Origin: Chloroflexota bacterium
Lineage (GTDB): Bacteria > Chloroflexota > UBA11872
DNA length: 61,863 nt
Assembly: GCA_022826485.1 (NCBI GenBank)
Contig: JAJDUU010000037.1
Location: forward strand, 1-61,863
Reading direction: 5' to 3'
In this document: one piece after another, positions 1 to 8,644 of the stretch
Layout: each line of letters starts with the position of its first letter
Position numbering within the stretch: position 1 is the stretch's first letter
Notes under the pieces: generated by a model
Database searches by the model: none
Told to the model about the DNA's origin: nothing
The model's input: only the letters and a program-made list of their open reading frames with translations
Program-made: the position numbers and the translations under genes

Positions 1-1
1 C

Positions 2-139
2 ATCCCACGCCCCGGACCCTCACCCTGCCCTCTCCCTGGGGGAGAGGGAACTGGATCGCCCTCACCCCCGTATCGAGTACGGGGCGAGCTCTACGCCGAG
101 CCTCCGGTGCGAGTCTAGGCTCAACCGGAATGGATTCCC
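2..139. repeat. Terminal direct repeat, left copy
   Basis: This 138-bp block recurs ungapped and in the same orientation at 61726-61863 with three mismatches (two adjacent near base 25, one near base 53). It contains a CTCTCCCTGGGGGAGAGG palindrome and a CCCCGTATCGAGTACGGGG palindrome. Because the copies are not identical they are two copies of a dispersed repeat rather than a circular overlap. Confidence 0.9.
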
Positions 140-206
140 GCTCCCCGCCTTCGCGGGGACAGGCTTCGCGGGAATGACGGAGGGGTTACGCAAAGGTCTC
201 CGAAGG
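132..206. repeat. Dispersed GGATTCCCGC...GCGGGAATGACGG repeat
   Basis: Composite palindromic repeat: GGATTCCCGC, a GC hairpin (CCCCGCCTTCGCGGGG), then GCGGGAATGACGG followed by AGGGGTTACGCAAAGGTCTCC. Close relatives lie at 11468-11568, 27740-27789 and 52077-52103, with an inverted piece at 61684-61722. It sits downstream of the minus-strand methyltransferase. Confidence 0.85.
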
Positions 207-286
207 CGGGAATCCAGTTCGGCCCAACCTGCCGGATCGCCAGATCAATGCGCGGAGTCGCAGCCAAATCTTGAGTAGGCGACGGG

Positions 287-1189
287 CTACGCCCCGCTTT
301 GAGGCGTCCTGAACAAGCTGTAGCCGAAGCGGAGCGTTTCGGGATAGTGACCGCTGGAATCGAAGCCGAGCAGGGCGCGGCGTACGTCGGCGTCGAAGCG
401 CTCGGCTCGATCTCCCAGGACTCGCCGTGAGAGCCTCGCGGTGGAACGGAAATTCCCCAGTATCGATTCCAGCGTCCAGAGATGGGGGTGCGGGAACTCG
501 AACGTGCCGACGTGCCGCAAACCGGCCGCGGTCAGCTCCTGCCGATCGTGGTCGGCGCCGCGCGGGGGTGACGACGGGCGCTCGCTTGGGAACAGGGCGC
601 CCCAACGCTGCTCCTCGTATCGCCGTACGACAGCCCGCAAGACGTCATGCGACGGTTCTTGTCCCCGCAGCAGGCTGAAACACCCCAGCGTCGCCAGGCA
701 CCCGCCGGGCGCGAGCCAGTCCAAGGCGCGTTCGGCGATCGTCGGCTGGTCCAGCCGGTGGAAGGCTTCGCCGATGGAGATCAACTCGAACGAGCCGGGC
801 GAAGCCTCGATGTCCTCGGCGCGCCCGACCATCCAGCGGATGTTGGTCAGGCCTTGCCGCTCGGCCCGCGCCCGCCCGACCTCGATCATCTCCGGCTCTT
901 GATCGACGGCCCAGACTTCGCTGAAGTACCGCGCGAGCGGCAGCGCCACTCGCCCCGGACCACACGCCAGGTCGAGCAGGCGCCCTTTGCCCGTGACTCC
1001 GGCGCGACGCCTCAGATCGGCGAGCATCCGTTCGGGATAGGGCTGCCGGTAGCGGGCATAGTCCTCCGCGGCGCCTAAGTAGAGATCAGTCGAACTGTCC
1101 GGATTGCCGGGCCGGGCTGGTGACAAGCTGGACCCCCTTTCTGGCAGATTCTGTGCTGTGCTGCCGGGCGCGGACGGCCATCTTGGCAT
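287..1189 (-). CDS. Class I SAM-dependent methyltransferase
   Basis: 300 aa. The SAM-binding motif I is at residues 71-80 (LLDLACGPGR), followed by an acidic strand end (WAVDQEPEM, about 93-101) that would hold the ribose hydroxyls and a later LAPGG turn. This is the methyltransferase type 11/25 fold; the acceptor cannot be deduced. The only upstream start is ATG at 1189, but the first 35 residues look unstructured. A perfect AT-rich inverted repeat lies 44-76 bp upstream of the start (1233-1265). The gene lies downstream of the maleate-isomerase/M24 pair on the same strand, but a 146-bp gap suggests a separate unit. Confidence 0.85.
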   Translation of the reverse strand: MPRWPSAPGSTAQNLPERGSSLSPARPGNPDSSTDLYLGAAEDYARYRQPYPERMLADLRRRAGVTGKGRLLDLACGPGRVALPLARYFSEVWAVDQEPEMIEVGRARAERQGLTNIRWMVGRAEDIEASPGSFELISIGEAFHRLDQPTIAERALDWLAPGGCLATLGCFSLLRGQEPSHDVLRAVVRRYEEQRWGALFPSERPSSPPRGADHDRQELTAAGLRHVGTFEFPHPHLWTLESILGNFRSTARLSRRVLGDRAERFDADVRRALLGFDSSGHYPETLRFGYSLFRTPQSGA

Positions 1190-1232
1190 CGCATGCCGGG
1201 CGGGCGCATTTTGCGCGGCGAATCGGCGGCGT

Positions 1233-1265
1233 CGGCTAATTCAAAGTCGGATTTTGAATTAGCCG
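1233..1265. promoter_or_regulatory. Perfect 13-bp inverted repeat, AT-rich
   Basis: CGGCTAATTCAAA (1233-1245), a 7-nt loop, then TTTGAATTAGCCG (1253-1265); the T1232/A1266 pair extends it to 14 bp. It is strikingly AT-rich for this genome. It lies between the stop of the minus-strand maleate-isomerase-like gene and the start of the methyltransferase. It could be an operator or a stem-loop terminator; no T-tract follows it on either strand, so the role is open. Confidence 0.6.
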
Positions 1266-1335
1266 ATGCGCGGGGGACATCGCTGTTCCGGCCAAAGCGC
1301 GCACCCGCCGGCTCGGGCAGCAGGGATTCGTGCGG

Positions 1336-2073
1336 TCAGCGCGTCGCGGCAGCGAGCAGGCGTCCGCGAGCGGGCGTGGCGGCTGGGGCGCCGGCGAGTT
1401 TGGCGACGTGCCACAGGGTGGCTTGGTTGGCGGTGATGATGGGCTTGGAGATCGCCGCTTCGAGTTCCTCGATGATGGCGGCGGTGCGCAGGCCGGTGCA
1501 GCTGATGAAGATCGCGTCGCCCTCAGGCGTGTCGACGTCTTTCGATACGACGTCGAGCGTCTCCTCGGGCTCGATGGCCTCGATGTCGCCGCGCCGGTTC
1601 AAGCCGACCAGTCTGACGACCTCGAAGCCAGCGGTTTCTAGGTAGGCGCGCAGCCGCTCGTTGAGCGCGTCGACGTGCGGCGAGAGCACGGCGACTCGGT
1701 TCACGCCAAGCTCGCGCAGCGCGGTGGCCGCGGCGGTTGAGGTTGTTGTGGCCGGCACTCCTGCGGTGTCACGCATGTCCGCTGCAATGGCTGCGTCGCC
1801 GTCGGGTCCGAGGACATAGCTGCCCGACGTGCAGCCATAGGCCACGGCCTGGGCGCCGCGCTCGGCGAGGCGTCGCGCCGCGCGGCCGATGCCCGGATCG
1901 CGGGCGAGGCCCTCCACGTGCGCCAGCGTGATGCCGTCGTCGCCCAGCGGTGGCGCGGAGTCCACGGGCTCGATTTCAAGCTCAAGGCCTGGAGGTACGA
2001 ACAGCTCCAACTCCGCGAGATGCCCCGGCTGCATGGCCTCGGGCCACACGATGCCGATGCGGCACGCGCCCAT
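1336..2073 (-). CDS. Maleate isomerase / Asp-Glu racemase superfamily protein (EutA-like)
   Basis: 245 aa, normal length for maleate cis-trans isomerase/arylmalonate decarboxylase relatives. Two cysteines sit in the expected places: AYGCTSGS (about residues 78-85) and ISCTGL (about 190-195), the pair that does acid-base or thiol chemistry in this fold. The start ATG at 2073 lies 5 bp after the stop of the M24 gene, so the two are almost certainly co-transcribed. In characterised ectoine-degradation clusters an M24 ectoine hydrolase (EutD/DoeA) occurs with a protein of this superfamily (EutA). The pairing suggests, but does not prove, a role in opening or processing a cyclic or N-acylated amino-acid compound. 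Confidence 0.8.
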   Translation of the reverse strand: MGACRIGIVWPEAMQPGHLAELELFVPPGLELEIEPVDSAPPLGDDGITLAHVEGLARDPGIGRAARRLAERGAQAVAYGCTSGSYVLGPDGDAAIAADMRDTAGVPATTTSTAAATALRELGVNRVAVLSPHVDALNERLRAYLETAGFEVVRLVGLNRRGDIEAIEPEETLDVVSKDVDTPEGDAIFISCTGLRTAAIIEELEAAISKPIITANQATLWHVAKLAGAPAATPARGRLLAAATR

Positions 2074-2078
2074 CGTTG

Positions 2079-3284
2079 CTAGCGCTCGGTGAGGACGCGC
2101 TCGCCGTGGGTCAGGACCTCACAGCCGTTCCTGGTGATGACGCTGGTCTCGCTGAAGGCGACGCCGAACTCTCCGAGCTGCCGCACGGCAATGGGGTGGT
2201 GAAAGACCATGCCGGGTTCGAGCACCGTGGACTGGTCGCGCTGGATGAATCCCGTCGCGTCGGCCCAGTTGGGTGGGAATCCGGCGCCGATGCCGTAGCC
2301 GAAGTTGCCGTGAAAGACCAGGTCGTCGCCCGCGGCGGCGAGCGCGCGCCAGCCGATTTCGGCCACGTCGCGGGCTACCGCGCCCGGTCGCAGCGCGTCC
2401 AGCACGGCATCGAGGGCGGCGATGCAGGCGTCGGCGGCGCGGCGGACCTCGTCGGAGGCCGGGCCGATGGTCAGCGTGCGCATCTGCGGCGCGGTGTAGC
2501 GCTGATGGCAAGCGCCGATCTCGAGCAGGACGTTGTCCCCGCGTTCGAGCGTGCGGCGCTTGTGGGTGGAGTGCAGGATGCCCGAGCGCCGGCCGCTGGT
2601 GACGATGGGGGACAGGCAGGGATATTCACCGCCCGCGTGCGCCATGGCGGCGTAGGCCGCGCCGGCGATTTCGCCGTCCGTGACGCCGGCGTCCGCCGTC
2701 TCCATGGCGGCCTCGGTGGCGGCCCGGGTGGCGAGCGCCGCCCAGCGGATGTGCTCGATTTCAGCGGGGGACTTCAACCGCTTGAGCTCGATGAAGAGCT
2801 CTCCGGCGCTGACGAACTCGGCGTGGGGAAGGGATCGCTCCATCCCGGCGCGAAACGCCGGCGTCTGCCCCCAGTTGGCGTCATCGGCGCCGATGCGTCC
2901 GCGTTCCAGTCCGTGCTCGGCCAGCATGGACGCGGCGTAGGCCGGCCGGTCGCTTCCGGGCGGATAGCCCCGCAGGTCCTCGAACCACGTGCTGATCCAG
3001 GCGCTGCCGAACTCCGGCGGATCCATCGCGATGGCCGGCTCGCCGCGGCGCGGTACGACCAGACAGGCGGCGCCATCGACGGCAAACGTCTGAAACCCCG
3101 AGAGATAGAAGACGTTGGCCGGGTTCATCACCAGCAGCGCGTCGAGTCCGGCGGCGTCCATGGCGGCGTGGGTGCGCCGCAGGCGGCTGCGGTACTCGTC
3201 GACGGAGAACGCCAGCTCTTTGGCGACCTCCCGCAAGTCGCCGGCGGGAAACCGCCCGCCGTCGAGGCTGGGATGCAGTCGCAC
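2079..3284 (-). CDS. M24 family protein, metal ligands mostly lost (ectoine hydrolase/creatinase-like)
   Basis: 401 aa, with the creatinase N-terminal domain (about 1-150) and a pita-bread M24 domain (about 160-400). The usual metal ligands D, D, H, E, E are mostly replaced: the first aspartate region reads NVLLEIGAC, the second YTAPQMRT, the His region GYGIGAGFPPNW and the first Glu region MVFHHP; only the last Glu (AFSETSVIT) remains. That pattern fits the non-peptidase branch (creatinase, DoeA/EutD) that hydrolyses small C-N bonds without metal. It is the first gene of a pair with the downstream EutA-like gene. The substrate is inferred only. Confidence 0.8.
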   Translation of the reverse strand: MRLHPSLDGGRFPAGDLREVAKELAFSVDEYRSRLRRTHAAMDAAGLDALLVMNPANVFYLSGFQTFAVDGAACLVVPRRGEPAIAMDPPEFGSAWISTWFEDLRGYPPGSDRPAYAASMLAEHGLERGRIGADDANWGQTPAFRAGMERSLPHAEFVSAGELFIELKRLKSPAEIEHIRWAALATRAATEAAMETADAGVTDGEIAGAAYAAMAHAGGEYPCLSPIVTSGRRSGILHSTHKRRTLERGDNVLLEIGACHQRYTAPQMRTLTIGPASDEVRRAADACIAALDAVLDALRPGAVARDVAEIGWRALAAAGDDLVFHGNFGYGIGAGFPPNWADATGFIQRDQSTVLEPGMVFHHPIAVRQLGEFGVAFSETSVITRNGCEVLTHGERVLTER

Positions 3285-3410
3285 GGCTACCGGCTCCGGG
3301 GAGTCCGGTGCAGCCGCGTAGGGGCAGGTTTCAAACCCGACCGCTCCCAGGGCGCCAGGGACGTTCCGTCGGCTTGCAAGGTATTCGGTGGGCTGGATTC
3401 CCGCCTCCGC

Positions 3411-3515
3411 GGGAATGACGAAGGTGGGTGCGGGAATGACGAGAGTGGGTGCGGGAATGACGAAAGTGGGGGAGGGAGTGACGAAAGTAGCCGCGGGAAT
3501 GACGAAGGTGGACGA
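3411..3515. repeat. 21-bp tandem repeat, five units
   Basis: Five consecutive 21-bp units (3411-3431, 3432-3452, 3453-3473, 3474-3494, 3495-3515), each beginning GGGAATGACGA or a one-base variant, plus a degenerate sixth. The array grows directly out of the tail of a dispersed GGATTCCCGCCTCCGCGGGAATGACG element at 3395-3420. It lies between the M24 gene and the aldo-keto reductase, both minus strand. Confidence 0.85.
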
Positions 3516-3555
3516 GGGAAGTGCGAGCTGTTGGGAAGACGTGGTCTCCGTCGCA

Positions 3556-4563
3556 TCAGCGGTACTCGTGGGGACCCCAGGGGGCGTTGTAGTAGGTGGC
3601 GATGGCGCGGCCGGGCGGCGCCACCGCGTTCAGTCGCTCGTGGTCGTCGTCGGTCACCACCACATTGATCGCGCCCAGATTCTCCGCCCACTGCTCCGGG
3701 GTGCGTGGGCCCACGATGGGGCTGGTGATGCCCGGCTGCCGCATGTTCCACGCCAGGGCGAGCTGCCCTGGGGTGCAGCCCTTGTCGTTGGCGATTGACG
3801 TCAACTCCTCCACCACCGCGAATGCCTCGTCGGTGAAGAGACCTCGTTGGCGCTGGGCCTCGACGCTGCGCTCATACCGCGATCCTGCCGGCGGCGTCGC
3901 ACCGCGCGCGTAGCGGCCGGTCAGGAACCCGCCCGCCAGGGGCGCCCAGGGGATGATGCCGATGCCGAAGTTCAGCGCCATCGGCACCAGCTCGCGCTCG
4001 ATGCGCCGGTCGAGCAGGTGATATGGCGGCTGGTCGCAGATCGTGCGATTTAGTCCCAACTCGCGTGAGATCCAGAGCGACTCCACGATCTGCCATGCGG
4101 GGAAGGTGCTGGTGCCGACGTAGCGCACCTTGCCGGCGCGAATCAGGTCGTCGAGCGCGCGCAGCGTCTCGTCGAGCGGCACGTCCGTCACGGGCCGATG
4201 CACCTGGTAGAGGTCGATGTAGTCGGTTTGCAGGCGGCGCAGCGACGCTTCGCACTGCTCGATAATGTGGCGTCGGCTGTTGCCCTGGGCGTTCGGATCG
4301 TCGTCGTCCATGGGGAAGTGGACCTTGGTGGCCAGGACCACACGCGAGCGTCGGCCCGACCCGCCGAGCGCCTTCCCAACCATGGTCTCGCTGGTGCCGC
4401 GGCCGTAGGAGTTGGCCGTGTCCATGAAGTTGACGCCGGCATCGAGGGCGCGGTCGATGATGGCTTGCGTCTGGTCTTGATTGGTCACCTGGCCGAAGTT
4501 CCAGCAGCCCAGGCACAGCGGGCTGACCTTGACCCCCGTGCGACCAAGATTGCGGTACTCCAT
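3556..4563 (-). CDS. Aldo/keto reductase
   Basis: 335 aa NAD(P)H-dependent aldo-keto reductase TIM barrel. The catalytic tetrad is visible: D48 and Y53 (FMDTANSYG), K80 (VVLATK) and H122 (LYQVHRP). The C-terminal cofactor loop (SPIVGPRTPEQ) is present. It belongs to the bacterial AKR group related to YajO/Gpr and general stress reductases, which reduce aldehydes, keto sugars or methylglyoxal. The start was set at ATG 4563, preceded by GGGAGA about 8 bases upstream; an open extension to 4689 has no family similarity. Confidence 0.9.
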   Translation of the reverse strand: MEYRNLGRTGVKVSPLCLGCWNFGQVTNQDQTQAIIDRALDAGVNFMDTANSYGRGTSETMVGKALGGSGRRSRVVLATKVHFPMDDDDPNAQGNSRRHIIEQCEASLRRLQTDYIDLYQVHRPVTDVPLDETLRALDDLIRAGKVRYVGTSTFPAWQIVESLWISRELGLNRTICDQPPYHLLDRRIERELVPMALNFGIGIIPWAPLAGGFLTGRYARGATPPAGSRYERSVEAQRQRGLFTDEAFAVVEELTSIANDKGCTPGQLALAWNMRQPGITSPIVGPRTPEQWAENLGAINVVVTDDDHERLNAVAPPGRAIATYYNAPWGPHEYR

Positions 4564-4819
4564 GGCCCTGTCTCCCGTGCGCGTCGTTGCCGCTAGGGCG
4601 AGTGTGTCACGCAGTCCGTGGCGGCGCAGGTGGATGCATCGTGCGGACCTTCGAGGATGTCCCTGGGTGTCATGGTGGCTCCGGGACATTGGCTGTGGCG
4701 GCCTTCCCCGACGACCGCCTCTTCGAGCCCGCGAGCACCGGTGGTCTTTACGCCGCGGGCGCTCGCGGCTGATAATCCAGCGTCAGCGCAGGATGCCTCT
4801 CAAGCAAGGACAAGATCCG

Positions 4820-5920
4820 ATGCCGACGCCTTCCCCGAGCGTGCCGCAAGTTGCGCCCTTGACGGCCAGTCAGATCGCCCAGTTCAAGCGCGATGGCGTT
4901 CTCGTGCTTCCGGCGGTGCTCGACCCGGATCTTTGCCGCCGCGCCCGGGACGACATGTGGGAGACGATTGCGGCAGACCTGCCCCGCATGAAGCGAGACG
5001 ATCCCTCGACGTGGGGCCCGATCACAGCAGAGGAAACCGCCGGCTTCAGCGCCCGGCGTCCCGCAGACGGCGGCGAGCCGCTCTTGAGCGGCAAGGGCCA
5101 CCGGTTGACTATTCGCAATGGGTCTGAAGATCTCGCGCTCGACCTTGGTCCGCGGGCGGCGTGGCAGGTCGCCGAGCAACTGCTCGGGAAGGGGACGGTG
5201 GTATGGCCCGCCGGTCTGGACCAGTCTGGGTTTGCGACCGGCCCCTGCCTTATGGACGACGGCGCCATGGAGGGACTGGCGAGTCACTTGGGCCGGAAGA
5301 TCGAGAATTATCGGGAGGCCGCAAGTTACACGACGGAGGATCTGCGGGTGCCCAAGACCGGACCGGTGTGGATGAACGGACAAGGGACACGCGGCCTGTA
5401 TTGCACGCTGCCGAACAGCCCCTCGCCGGGGCCGAACTGGCGCGGCTCCCATTCCGACGGCCCGTGCTATGGCAGGACACGCCTACAGTTCGCCGCCTAC
5501 ATCGACGACCTTCCGCCCGCCTCCGGCGGCTTCACCGTGTGGCCGGGCAGCCACACGCGGATCTGGGAGCAGCAGTGGAAGGCCTTTCATGAGCACGGGA
5601 CGACGCACACGGGCCAGCGCGAGCAGATGCGCATGGCGGGGGGCTATGACGCGCTTCCAGACCCGCTCTTCGAACAGATCAAGGCCGATACCCAGCCTTT
5701 CGAGACCCATGGGCCGGCTGGCACCTTGGTCTTGTGGCACACGAAGATTCTGCACATCCCCGGACAGAACCAATCCAGCGACGTCATCCGCCAGGCCACG
5801 ATCTACGGCTATCTCAAAACGCTCGAGTCGCTCTCCGATGCGCTGGCGATGGACGATGACGGCGGCGGCATCTGGCGCGATTGGTCCGATGAGGTGCGCG
5901 CGATCGACGAGCAAAGCTAA
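4820..5920 (+). CDS. Phytanoyl-CoA dioxygenase (PhyH) family Fe(II)/2-oxoglutarate oxygenase
   Basis: 366 aa. It has the double-stranded beta-helix pattern with the proximal iron ligands H211-x-D213 (GSHSDGP), a product-side motif SGGFTVWPGSHT (about 235-246) and the distal region LWHTKILHIPG with candidate His312 and downstream R324 for 2-oxoglutarate. The family hydroxylates small organic acids, osmolytes or lipids, and PhyH paralogs are often amplified in sponge-symbiont genomes. The start ATG 4820 has AAGGA at 4806-4810; ATG 4793 is an in-frame alternative. It is divergent from the aldo-keto reductase. Confidence 0.88.
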   Translation: MPTPSPSVPQVAPLTASQIAQFKRDGVLVLPAVLDPDLCRRARDDMWETIAADLPRMKRDDPSTWGPITAEETAGFSARRPADGGEPLLSGKGHRLTIRNGSEDLALDLGPRAAWQVAEQLLGKGTVVWPAGLDQSGFATGPCLMDDGAMEGLASHLGRKIENYREAASYTTEDLRVPKTGPVWMNGQGTRGLYCTLPNSPSPGPNWRGSHSDGPCYGRTRLQFAAYIDDLPPASGGFTVWPGSHTRIWEQQWKAFHEHGTTHTGQREQMRMAGGYDALPDPLFEQIKADTQPFETHGPAGTLVLWHTKILHIPGQNQSSDVIRQATIYGYLKTLESLSDALAMDDDGGGIWRDWSDEVRAIDEQS

Positions 5921-6168
5921 ACGGAGGGCGAACGCTCGCGGAGGAGCCAGGCCGCGTAGCAGGCCCTGGATAACGGCGTTGCGGTGTGCCAAGCCGGTGG
6001 CCTGACATCCTGGTCGCCGCGGGAGTTGGATTGAGCTGTCGCCGTGCTCGGGTAGAGGTCGCCGTGGGTCAGTAGTTGGCGCCCATGGTGGGTGAGAACT
6101 CCCGTCGTGCCGAGCGCTGCCCCGAACCGCGTAAAGTGGACCCCACTCGTTGCCGGCGGAGTCGCCAC

Positions 6169-7260
6169 ATGGCAATCACCAAGCCCAACGGCAGGCGCGA
6201 GGCGCTCGGCCGGGGCTCCTATACGTTTCCCGGCCTCACCGTGCAGGTCGAGCGCACCGAGACCCTGATCCCCGCGCATGAGAATCAGTGCCCCTGCGGG
6301 TTCCTCTTCCGGCTGGCCAATGGTGAGTTGGTGGTGGGTGGGCCTCGCACCGTCGAGCCCGAACTCACCTGGCGCCGGTCGCGTGACGGCGGCGAGACGT
6401 GGTACGCCGCGCCCGCCTGGCCCAGCTTCTACGTGCACCAGTTCGACGACGGCGAGCTGCTGCACGTGGGAACGCCGGGCGAACCGTGGCTGACGCGCGG
6501 CGACGCGCCGGGCGACTATCGCTTTTCGATCCATCGCTCGCACGACAATGGGCAGACGCACGCCCCGGAATCGGCGCTGATCTCGGGTGTTCCGGAGCTC
6601 GCGGAGGAAGACAGCGAGAAATGGGGGCGGCACGTCTGGGCGTATGTGGATCACGGCCTCGTGGCGCTGCGCGACGGGAGCCTCCTGGCCACCGTGCTCG
6701 GGAAGTTTGCCGGCGACGTCAAGCATCGGGTGTTCGTCATTCGCTCGGACGATCGGGGAGCTACCTGGAGCTATCGTGCGAGCGTGGCCTTTGACCTCAA
6801 CCCGACCCACACGCACCACATCGAGGGATTCACCGAGCCCGACTTGCTGGCGCTGCCGAACGGCGACCTGCTGTGTTTCATGCGCACCGGTGGGCGATAC
6901 GAGGGTCGGCATACCGCGCTCGCCATGAGCCGGTCCGCCGACGACGGTCACTCGTGGAGCGCTCCGGAACCCGTCGCCGACCGCGGCGTCTTGCCCAAGG
7001 CCTGCCGCATGACGAACGGCGTTCTCGCCGTGATCTATGGCAGACCTGGCGACTGGCTCGCCTTCAGCCGCGACGACGGCCACACCTGGATGGGCCACAC
7101 CTGCCTCAACCTGGGCACCCAGGCCTGGGACTGCGGCAACTACGATTGGGTGATCGAGGTGGCGCCCGACACGCTGCTGGCTGCCTATGCCGAGACGGAC
7201 CGCAACGACCCGCGGCGCAGCGCCATTCTCGGCGCCTGGATTACCGTGAAGCCGACCTAG
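6169..7260 (+). CDS. Sialidase-like (BNR/Asp-box) beta-propeller protein
   Basis: 363 aa with at least five Asp-box motifs (SRDGGETW, SHDNGQTH, SDDRGATW, SADDGHSW, SRDDGHTW), the hallmark of a six-bladed sialidase-type propeller. No signal peptide is seen. Asp boxes identify the fold, not the substrate; a typical sialidase arginine triad cannot be assigned with confidence. ATG 6169 is chosen because family similarity begins there. About 250 bp of leader without a gene precedes it. It is a distant relative of the four-gene array at 35-40 kb. Confidence 0.85.
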   Translation: MAITKPNGRREALGRGSYTFPGLTVQVERTETLIPAHENQCPCGFLFRLANGELVVGGPRTVEPELTWRRSRDGGETWYAAPAWPSFYVHQFDDGELLHVGTPGEPWLTRGDAPGDYRFSIHRSHDNGQTHAPESALISGVPELAEEDSEKWGRHVWAYVDHGLVALRDGSLLATVLGKFAGDVKHRVFVIRSDDRGATWSYRASVAFDLNPTHTHHIEGFTEPDLLALPNGDLLCFMRTGGRYEGRHTALAMSRSADDGHSWSAPEPVADRGVLPKACRMTNGVLAVIYGRPGDWLAFSRDDGHTWMGHTCLNLGTQAWDCGNYDWVIEVAPDTLLAAYAETDRNDPRRSAILGAWITVKPT

Positions 7261-7307
7261 CCGGCTCTAATCACCGGCCCGAGTTCGAGTGTGATCCCCT
7301 CGGATGG

Positions 7308-7910
7308 CTAGCGGGCGACGCCGTGGCGATAGGCTGGATCGATCACCTGCCGCACGCGGGCGGGGAACAGGCGCACGATGCGCGGCGCCGCGTGGCGCAT
7401 GCGCTTGGCGATGTGGCGCCGCAGGTAGAACATGCTGACGACCATGGCGAGGAGCGAGCCGAGTGCGGCCATGGCGCCCAGGGCGCCGCCGAACATCAGG
7501 CCCGCCAGAGTGCCGTTCGCGGCGCCAAGCGGCACGACGTCGACACGGGTATAGAACGACTTGAAGCCGAAGCCCCAGTCCACGCCCCACCCCTGCGAAA
7601 CGTCCATGCCGGCGACCATGCCGGCGGACGCGGCCACGCCAAGTCCGATTCCGAGCGCCCAGGTCACCCCGGCCACGTTCTTGAACAGCAGTCCCCACGC
7701 GATGCCAAAGCCGATGAAGCTGAAGACCGGGATGTGCACGGTCATGGAGAGGTTGTAGAGATCGCCCTCGTCAATGACCTGAGGGGCGGTGAAGACCAGC
7801 GGCATCCAGATGGCCGCGATGATGGCCCCGAGAACTAACCCGACCTTGAATCCGCCCCAGCCGCGCAGCCAGTCGGTGACAGTCTTGTTCTCGGCGAGGT
7901 CGTAAAGCAC
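7308..7910 (-). CDS. Uncharacterised multi-pass membrane protein, paralog 1
   Basis: 200 aa with about four hydrophobic helices (around 22-42, 62-82, 85-105 and 138-162) and a basic C-terminal tail containing RVRQVIDPAYR. It is a clear paralog of the protein at 8030-8644: shared YDLAENK start, GGFKVGLVLGA, FGIAWGLLF/GVIWGLLF, DWGF-K-FY and RQVIDP-YR. I recognise no family. The ends may face the cytoplasm, with a mid-protein soluble loop around SQGWGVDWGFGFKSFYTRVD. Confidence 0.75.
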   Translation of the reverse strand: MLYDLAENKTVTDWLRGWGGFKVGLVLGAIIAAIWMPLVFTAPQVIDEGDLYNLSMTVHIPVFSFIGFGIAWGLLFKNVAGVTWALGIGLGVAASAGMVAGMDVSQGWGVDWGFGFKSFYTRVDVVPLGAANGTLAGLMFGGALGAMAALGSLLAMVVSMFYLRRHIAKRMRHAAPRIVRLFPARVRQVIDPAYRHGVAR

Positions 7911-8029
7911 CGTCGGTGCTTGCCTATGGTCCGACGCGTGCGAGCGCGGCGTTCGCGCCGACCGTGTGCGGGCGATGCATCAGCCACACACTCAACATCT
8001 GGGTGTCGGCAACCGTGAATTGCGGACGA

Positions 8030-8644
8030 CTAGCTGTCGCCGCCGAAGCGGTAGACCGGATCGATCACCTGGCGCACGCGGATGGGAAACCGGGCCACGA
8101 GGCCGGGCGCCACGTTTTTCATTCGCTTGGCGACGAAGCGGCGAATGAACAACGTGCTGGCGATCGTGGCGACAAACGCCCCGAGAATGGTCGCGGCGGC
8201 TCCCGCGCCGGCATGAATGAGCGCCTTGACCACGCCGACGGCAAGACCCTGTGGCTCGACGTCGATGGGGTTATAGAACGTTTTTACGTTGAATCCCCAG
8301 TCCAGCGACCAGCCCAGGCCGGCGGCCAGCCCTTCGGAAATGCCGGCGCCGACGCCCAGCACCAGGCCGAAGCCAAGCAGCCAGGTCACTCCGGCGGCCA
8401 GGCGGAACAAGAGACCCCAAATCACGCCGGCGGCGAGAAAGGCGGCGATGGGAACCATTGTGGCCATCGCGAATCCATACCAATCGCCCACGAAGAACAG
8501 CGGCGAGGCATATGACAGCGCCAGCCAGACGATCGAGACCACGGCCCCGAGTACGAGCCCAACCTTGAATCCGCCACGGCCATGTAACCAGTCGGTCAGG
8601 AACTTGTTCTCGGCAAGGTCGTAGGGCACTGGCGCAAACCTCAC
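8030..8644 (-). CDS. Uncharacterised multi-pass membrane protein, paralog 2
   Basis: 204 aa, a tandem duplicate of the 7308-7910 gene, with the same order of landmarks: PYDLAENK at residues 7-14, GGFKVGLVLGAVVSI in the first helix, VIWGLLFRLAAGVTW in the third, LDWGFNVKTFYNPIDV in the loop, and RVRQVIDPVYRFGG at the C terminus. A 119-bp gap separates the two. Conservation of both ends and the loop suggests both copies remain functional. No family is recognised. Confidence 0.75.
   Translation of the reverse strand: MRFAPVPYDLAENKFLTDWLHGRGGFKVGLVLGAVVSIVWLALSYASPLFFVGDWYGFAMATMVPIAAFLAAGVIWGLLFRLAAGVTWLLGFGLVLGVGAGISEGLAAGLGWSLDWGFNVKTFYNPIDVEPQGLAVGVVKALIHAGAGAAATILGAFVATIASTLFIRRFVAKRMKNVAPGLVARFPIRVRQVIDPVYRFGGDS

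Noticed and set aside
3411-3515. Regularly spaced repeats that could suggest a CRISPR array.
   Set aside because: The 21-bp units are contiguous without spacers and derive from a dispersed element; no cas gene is present.
1950-3668. Long plus-strand open frame across the EutA-like and M24 genes.
   Set aside because: It runs through the reverse of two well-supported genes and ends in repeat sequence; composition is of an antisense shadow.
5921-6168. Possible small gene or RNA before the sialidase-like gene.
   Set aside because: No start with good SD and no tRNA-like or conserved fold is visible; treated as leader sequence.
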